5,594 nucleotides of DNA, from contig JAEZJW010000157.1 of the NCBI GenBank assembly GCA_023415595.1, positions 1 through 5,594 of the forward strand. Reading direction: 5' to 3'. The stretch is from Bacillota bacterium. GTDB taxonomy: Bacteria > Bacillota > Clostridia > Lachnospirales > Lachnospiraceae. Below, piece after piece: positions 5,433-5,594 of the stretch. The notes under the pieces are model-generated. The model made no database searches, was not told the DNA's origin, and saw nothing but the letters and a program-made list of their open reading frames with translations. Position 1 is the stretch's first letter, and every line of letters starts with the position of its first letter. The translations under genes and the position numbers were made by a program.

Positions 5433-5472
5433 AAAGTGCTTAAACATAGAATATTCTATGTTTAAGCACTTT
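5433..5472 (-). terminator. Rho-independent terminator of tRNA-Glu: 40-bp perfect palindrome
   Basis: The left arm AAAGTGCTTAAACATAGAAT (5433-5452) is followed at once by its exact reverse complement (5453-5472), with no spacer bases. On the minus strand the stem ends in a run of seven T residues (plus-strand A run 5429-5435), 15 bases after the tRNA 3' end. That fits termination of the tRNA transcript and separates it from the EFR1-type gene. The opposite strand has only TTTCTT after the stem. Confidence 0.85.
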
Positions 5473-5487
5473 CTTCCGATATACGAG

Positions 5488-5559
5488 CAGCGCGTAGGGG
5501 AATCGAACCCCTGTTTCCGCCGTGAGAGGGCGGCGTCTTAACCGCTTGACCAACGCGCC
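5488..5559 (-). tRNA. tRNA-Glu (anticodon CTC)
   Basis: The 72-nt cloverleaf is complete. The acceptor stem pairs GGCGCGT with ACGCGCT (one G-T pair at the end). The D arm is GTC/GAC. The anticodon stem CCGCC/GGCGG closes the 7-nt loop CTCTCAC, giving anticodon CTC, which reads the Glu codon GAG. The T arm pairs AGGGG with CCCCT around TTCGATT. The discriminator base is G, as expected for tRNA-Glu. The 3' CCA is not encoded (the next bases are CTC), so it must be added after transcription. Confidence 0.96.
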
Positions 5560-5581
5560 ATGTCTTAAGGACAATATTTAT

Positions 5582-5587
5582 ATTATA
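5582..5587 (-). promoter_or_regulatory. Probable -10 element of the tRNA-Glu gene
   Basis: A perfect TATAAT on the minus strand lies 22 bases upstream of the tRNA 5' end. The matching -35 would fall beyond the right edge of the window, so the promoter cannot be completed. The tRNA might alternatively be the last of a cluster. Confidence 0.5.
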
Positions 5588-5594
5588 CTATCCT

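Noticed and set aside
5488..5559. tRNA-Glu as the attachment site of an integrated island
   Set aside because: No integrase is present and I found no second copy of the tRNA 3' end in the window.
1..5594. CRISPR array, insertion sequence or transposase
   Set aside because: No regularly spaced direct repeats and no transposase-like reading frame were seen.

Overview
The window looks like a chromosomal segment of an anaerobic, low-GC Gram-positive bacterium, most likely a clostridium of the Lachnospirales. The supporting signs are AGGAGG-type ribosome binding sites, AT-rich intergenic DNA with sigma-A-type promoters, a lipoprotein-type amino-acid binding protein, and an EFR1-type flavodoxin/ferredoxin protein. 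The species cannot be fixed from sequence alone.

Layout, left to right. A partial amino-acid ABC transporter binding lipoprotein (minus strand, C-terminus off the left edge) has its own promoter. Next to it, also on the minus strand, is a four-helix membrane protein with a C-terminal domain of repeated beta-hairpin-like units. An AT-rich divergent intergenic region separates that gene from a plus-strand Crp/Fnr-type regulator. The regulator has an 8-6-8 inverted repeat just before its Shine-Dalgarno sequence and ends at a long rho-independent terminator. From about 2604 to 3061 there is no confident gene. About 2608-2714 shows nothing I can name. After that come a promoter-like pair (2715-2743), a long interrupted hairpin (2764-2899) that may be a structured RNA, and a short, probably degenerate reading frame (2900-3046).

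The right half is all minus strand. In transcription order it has a tRNA-Glu (anticodon CTC) ending at a 40-bp perfect palindrome, an EFR1-type flavodoxin plus 2[4Fe-4S] protein, a protein with an N-terminal nucleoside-deoxyribosyltransferase/TIR-like fold, and a 78-residue zinc-ribbon protein with a near-consensus promoter of its own.

How they work together: no single pathway joins all these genes. The binding lipoprotein feeds an amino-acid importer whose other genes lie outside. The Crp-like regulator may control itself and possibly the divergent membrane protein. The EFR1-like, NDT/TIR-like and zinc-ribbon genes lie in one direction, but each gap contains a plausible promoter or operator, so they may be separate units. 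The least explained items are the NDT/TIR-like protein with its unassigned C-terminal domain, and the long hairpin at 2764-2899.
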